NCBI GenBank assembly: GCA_963920665.1
Contig: OY987263.1
Coordinates: forward strand, 29,376,547 to 29,440,546
Direction of reading: 5' to 3'
From: Straminergon stramineum
Taxonomy: Eukaryota > Streptophyta > Bryopsida > Hypnales > Calliergonaceae
DNA length: 64,000 nt
Shown: positions 59,972-64,000 of the stretch, in pieces
How the letters are laid out: every line of letters starts with the position of its first letter
Position numbering within the stretch: the stretch's first letter is position 1
Program-made: the position numbers and the translations under genes
Notes under the pieces: model-generated
Told to the model about the DNA's origin: nothing
What the model saw: the letters and a program-made list of their open reading frames with translations, nothing else
The model's database searches: none

Positions 59972-61300
59972 TCCTTTAAAGACATTTCCAGCCCCTCGGG
60001 GATTCACGTGTTGGAATAGTTAAAATTGCCAATGCAGTAGTCAATGTTTTCTTGATTGGGTAGACTTGTTGATAGCGTGCTTGTACAAGGATCACACCTG
60101 TTGCCTTGGTGCAACACATTTCAAATGTCTTGATTTGCACAAGGAAGATTGTTTAATCTAAAGGTGAGATCATGTGAAGCTTTGAGACATTGCCGAAGAT
60201 GAAGGCATCCGTGATTGATCAAATAAGGAATTTCAAACATGATCTAGAGTAGTGCAAGGTGAAGCAAATATTTTTAGAGGTACAACGACAAGAATGATGG
60301 AGATCACAAAAACTTTGGTAATTTTATCACTTGAACTAAAATTGCTATGAATTTTGAAAGCCAAGTACTAGTTTGGACCCATGTTCAATGTTTAGAGTCT
60401 TCCAAAACCACTCACTTAGAATCACTCAAGGTGAAGGACATGTGTCATAACACTTTGGTACCTAAACATGCCATGGCACGCAAGATGAGGGACATGTGTC
60501 ATTTTAGAAAAATGAAAAAGACATTAGGGGAAATCTGAGGCCTCTACATGCCCGTTTCAGTGTTGTTCCCCACATATTCCCTATGCTGTCCGGGAACATT
60601 TGGCTGCTATCAATCAAATAAATACAAAAATAAAATAAAATATTTAGTTCTAATATGCAAAAATAAGTTTAAAAAAAAAATTTAATTGTTTTTTTGACGT
60701 GGCACAATGTCAGCCACGTTAGACTGCAGTAGTGCTTGCATTCTTGCGTTTCCCAGAGCCTGAAAACTCGCAGGCATGTTGAGGCCTCAAATCCCCTATA
60801 ATGGTCCCAATCCCTCTTGAATTTGAGACACCCTATTGATTGTCAATGGGACACCAAATAGTAATCTGTGCCTTTACCTTGTATAAAGAGAGTAACCCAT
60901 GCACAATACATGAGCAAAAACTCCCCTTGTTTCCTTGCCTTACTAAACTGACCACTCTCATTTCTTAAGTTGCTGACCCACTCAATTACTCATGCCCATG
61001 TCCTAAAATTTCATCCAAGATTCTTTGGACTGCCCTACCAGGAACGAAATTGTCGTTCCAGGGTTAATGACTGGCATGGTGGATGGATGCTCTAACGTAA
61101 GCAATCCTGCATGTGTGGTCGGTTTGTATTTTAACCCTGGCAATGAAATTCCGTTTCATTTGTTTCCAAAAAAAGAAAAGTAAGCAATCCTGCACATCAA
61201 GTCTCCGAGTCCTCTCTTTCCCTGCACCCGGCAGACCTGTTTCCTGAGAGTTCATTTGTCTGCACCAAGTGTTTTTCTTAAGTTTAAATTTTATTTTATT
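59972..61300. other. intergenic DNA with two stray TTAA-type ends
   Basis: CGTTCCAGGG then TTAA (61064-61067) looks like a right end. TTAA (61131-61134) then CCCTGGCAATGAAATTCCGT looks like a left end; the order is wrong for a single element. AGTAAGCAATCCTGCA/GTAAGCAATCCTGCA occurs on both sides of the second end (about 61098 and 61181). GGAACGAAATTGTCGTTCC at about 61041-61059 is a near-palindrome. No gene is seen. Confidence 0.4.
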
Positions 61301-61304
61301 TTAA

Positions 61305-61865
61305 CCCCTAATCGTCTAGATTCATCTCCAGAATTGACAATTTGAGAAAAATCATTGTAAAGTTCAATTTCAAAGCATATTTTGGAATTAATATAAAAGT
61401 AGAAGTTGTAGATTTTGATTTGTAGATTTCATCTGTATGGTTAGATTCACCAATCCTATCACCAATCTTTTTTTATAAACTTTCAAAGAGAAATTCCAAA
61501 AGTCCTTCAAAATTCGATTACAAGCAAAATATAATCATTTTTTCAGTAAAATTTGTTGGAATGGATTTGAAATGGGGTTCTCTTGATACAATGATTTTTT
61601 TGGAATTTTTGTGTTCTTCAAATCTATGACCTCATTTTGGCACATCATGTTTTGAACTAAAGTCAATATAGTTTGACCACTTGACATCCTTGCACATTTG
61701 TAATTTAAAAAAAATAGTAACACCAAATCCAACCCTTATATAGGAAAACAACTTGATAACATATCTCCACAAATTAAAATAACTTTCATCCAAGTAGTTA
61801 GGAGGATGAAACTACAATTCGAATCTGTTCATTGTCCAGAAAATGGACGTCTGAGCGCTTAGGGG
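61305..61865. mobile_element. 561-bp TTAA-flanked piggyBac-like element
   Basis: TTAA lies at 61301-61304 and 61866-61869. The left end CCCCTAATCGTCTAGATTC and the reverse complement of the right end CCCCTAAGCGCTCAGACGTC share seven identical tip bases and a further CG..... AG pattern. There is no coding frame. TTTGTCTGCACCAAGT occurs on both sides, at about 61255 and 61886, outside the TTAA flanks. Confidence 0.65.
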
Positions 61866-62093
61866 TTAAACAAAGGAAATGGAATTTGTCTGCACCAAGT
61901 TGAGTCATTCCAGAGGGAAGCAGCAAATTACTTATTGTTATATCCTTGTCATAAACATCTACTGAATATTCTGCCAGCCCTTCTCTGTGTCTTTGACTTT
62001 GGACTACCATAACTCATAGAATTCAATTAAGTATCTTCATCCATCTCAAACACAGTGAGTGACACAAGCTTGGATGTCATGATTCTTGTAAGG

Positions 62094-62260
62094 TAAGGTA
62101 AAGTACCCCCATTCCAGACCAAATGGAAGCAAGCCCATTGTGGGTTAAATTATTTATGTTTGTGGTATACATTTCAGAACTTAAATATACACCAGTCATA
62201 AATAATCTAACCCACAATGGGTTTGCTTCCATTTGGTCTGGAATGGGATACTTTACCTTA
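62094..62260. mobile_element. MITE with about 60-bp inverted repeats
   Basis: The left arm TAAGGTAAAGTACCCCCATT and the reverse complement of the right arm TAAGGTAAAGTATCCCATTC continue together through CAGACCAAATGGAAGCAA, CCCATTGTGGGTTA and ATTATTTATG. The arms are about 60-65 bases around a core near 40 bases. The high arm identity means it is recent, or selected to fold. It has no coding capacity. TA could be the target duplication (Tc1/mariner type), but this is not certain. Confidence 0.75.
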
Positions 62261-62629
62261 CATGTTTCACTCTGTGCGAAGAACTAAATCCCTACTTCCT
62301 GGTTTTCCAAAATTGTAAAACTAATTGAAATAAATAGACAAGAAGAAAAGAAAACAATACAGTGAGTGAGTGAGTGACAACCCAGTAGATACTGTATTGC
62401 CTTATCATTCATTGTCATTGTAAATCAATAATACATCTTTTCATCCTTACAGCCTCTGTCATCATGCAATATGGCAGCATCCTTTTCATGCCAACTGATT
62501 GGTAGATGTCCCTAGAGGATTTATCCATCATCATCAGGTAGAACTCCATAGCATTTGGTAGCAAGCACCAGGGCTTTTAGTGGGTGGGTTGGAATAGTTC
62601 CAGATTGTACCAGAAAAATAAAATAATAA

Positions 62630-63055
62630 TTTGGCTAAAAAATTGGTGACAGAACTTGAAGGTTTTCGCCAAAAATTTCAAATTAAATAAAATGAAAAAA
62701 AATCTTAGATAAAATTGCTAGATTATGGATGAAAATAGATTTATGGATATGTGATATGTATTAATGTGATATTTTCTGTCCAATATGTGGATCAATATTG
62801 AAATTTGGAGCACCACCATAACATTTTATATCAACACTTTGGCACTTCCTAAAAAACTGAAAGAAAAAAGAAAAGAAAAAAGAAAAGAAAATCCTATCAC
62901 ATATTGTCACTATCTTGACTCTATAGTAAATGGTGTAAAATATTCCACACCCAACAATATTTCTTCAATATATAAGTGGACAAGTGGAGGCTCAATGTGA
63001 TGACTAGGGTGTAGGAAGGAACAAGGCAATGTGCATGAAGGCTATTGAATGTTTT
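62630..63055 (+). repeat. dispersed repeat, copy B (right part, empty CACTA site)
   Basis: This matches 8.37-8.50 kb joined directly to 9.65-9.80 kb: ATAATTTGGCTA, then TAAAATTGCTAGATTATGGA, then ATGTGATATTTTCTGTCC and AACATTTTATAT. It lacks the 1149-bp CACTA-type element that interrupts copy A. The end (62.93-63.05 kb) also matches 10.46-10.57 kb in inverted orientation. Confidence 0.65.
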
Positions 63056-63700
63056 GTCTCATGGAATATAAAATAACCAAGTTTATCAATAATACATAAG
63101 AATAGAAAACACAACAATATCACATTTGTGGGGTTTGTGCATTGAAAAATTATAATGTTTGATTGGTTGGGGGAGGTCAAGAATTTAATAACTCATGATT
63201 TGAAATCTTCAAACCTCTTTGTTTCAAGAAAAAAAAATCTTCAAAACTCTTTTAGATTTCAAATCCAAAATTATTATCATATAAAAAGGAATTTAAAAAA
63301 GAATAATATTCATATCTATATATAATTTGTTCCATTTCAAATTTTATCCTAATTTTTTTTATAAATAGATGTGCAATATGATATTTTACACTCACCTTCA
63401 TGAATTCTTCATGAAAAAAAAGGGTTGTAATCAAATCCCCTCCCCCTTCTCAAAATCTTGACAAGAAATAAATACTTTAAAAAAAATTCAATTTTTTGGG
63501 TTTAAATTTGATTTTATCTCCACTTTTTTGAAATGAGGTGCTCTGGGCGGTTAGAGAGCGAACTCGTGCAGATTTGGTCCTTGAAATTCTCACCCTGGAG
63601 AGTAATTATAATACCTCTTATTATGCACTTGCAGTGAGGGTGACATTAAAGAGGTGTGCGTGGGATACAGTAAGTCAAGATTAAACCAATCCTATACTAA
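63056..63700. other. AT-rich intergenic DNA, no gene seen
   Basis: Homopolymer-rich, no frame of note. Confidence 0.4.
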
Positions 63701-64000
63701 GCTTATATTCAATCCAATCCAACACTCCATATCATTGTCGACAACGGCACGCCACTCAAGAAAATAAAAAAGCTAAAGGTAAAGTCACCCTCCGCAATCA
63801 GGACGTCATAAGCAGCTTCCTCTCCAACTCAGAAACTCCTGACCTCCAGCCAATCCACACCCGCCACGTCTGTCAAACTCCCGCGGGGAACACAAATAGA
63901 ACTTTCCAAGAACTCGAAGGGAACGCGGGCGGCTACCACCGGCTACACCCGGTCACTTTGATCGTCCTCTTCGTCCTCTCGGAAGTCTTTAGGGTTTCGA
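63700..64000 (+). promoter_or_regulatory. probable promoter/5' leader of a gene beyond the window
   Basis: Composition changes sharply to GC-rich, with CCGCGGG-type and CGGCTAC runs and pyrimidine-rich CTCTTCGTCCTCT. The last bases contain TTTAGGGTTT (63988-63997), a telo-box in the orientation often found near plant transcription starts. This resembles the EngB upstream region. Whether a gene starts beyond 64000 cannot be seen. Confidence 0.35.

Noticed and set aside
61064..61134. A tiny TTAA element between 61064 and 61134
   Set aside because: The orientation is wrong: a right end precedes a left end, so they belong to different or lost elements.
1..64000. CRISPR array, operon, phage or bacterial defence system
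   Set aside because: No spaced identical repeats, no gene clusters with bacterial spacing; the sequence is plant nuclear in character.

Overview
This window looks like nuclear DNA of a land plant. The only gene I can name is a spliced nuclear gene for an organelle-type EngB/YihA GTPase with a long N-terminal presequence. Plant-style CACTA transposons and telo-box (AAACCCTAA) motifs fit the same view. The clade cannot be fixed from the sequence. There are no bacterial operons, CRISPR arrays, rRNA genes or convincing tRNA genes.

Most of the 64 kb is AT-rich, transposon-derived intergenic DNA. Genes sit in a few islands with more G and C. Three plus-strand islands (14.07-14.38, 27.85-28.16 and 50.91-51.34 kb) each carry a single-exon gene for a small basic protein of 104, 102 and 142 residues. 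The three share a conserved N-terminal motif and a conserved C-terminal motif around a variable basic middle. I do not recognise this family. It is the best candidate here for something undescribed. The fourth gene island (53.4-55.9 kb, minus strand) holds the four-exon EngB gene, which appears intact.

The transposon layer is rich and partly decipherable. (1) At least eight non-autonomous elements start CCC and end GGG and are flanked by TTAA, the hallmark of the piggyBac superfamily. They lie at 11.15-11.40, 11.57-12.15, 17.65-18.58, 24.53-25.39, 29.44-32.04, 52.02-52.24, 59.09-59.97 and 61.31-61.87 kb, with further single or damaged ends. One of them has its pre-insertion site preserved in a duplicated block elsewhere in the window. 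(2) CACTA-type elements occur at 8.51-9.65, 37.99-38.14, 39.23-42.06 (nested in an older one at 36.23-42.32) and 43.44-44.40 kb. (3) Several short foldback elements (MITEs) occur, including a TTA-flanked PIF/Harbinger-like one at 44.73-45.11 kb. (4) A dispersed repeat has copies at about 7.6-9.9 and 58.0-59.1/62.6-63.0 kb; comparing them reveals the empty sites of two insertions.

Region by region: 0-7.6 kb, decayed intergenic DNA with one retrotransposon-like primer-binding remnant; 7.6-12.2 kb, repeats with CACTA and TTAA elements; 12.2-16.2 kb, an island with small-protein gene 1 and an upstream minisatellite; 16.2-26.1 kb, transposons; 26.1-29.2 kb, an island with gene 2; 29.2-45.1 kb, transposons including the nested CACTA; 45.3-52.2 kb, a duplicated block and gene 3; 53.4-55.9 kb, EngB; 56.8-57.2 kb, a large microsatellite; 58-63 kb, transposons; the last 300 bases look like the start of another gene's promoter.
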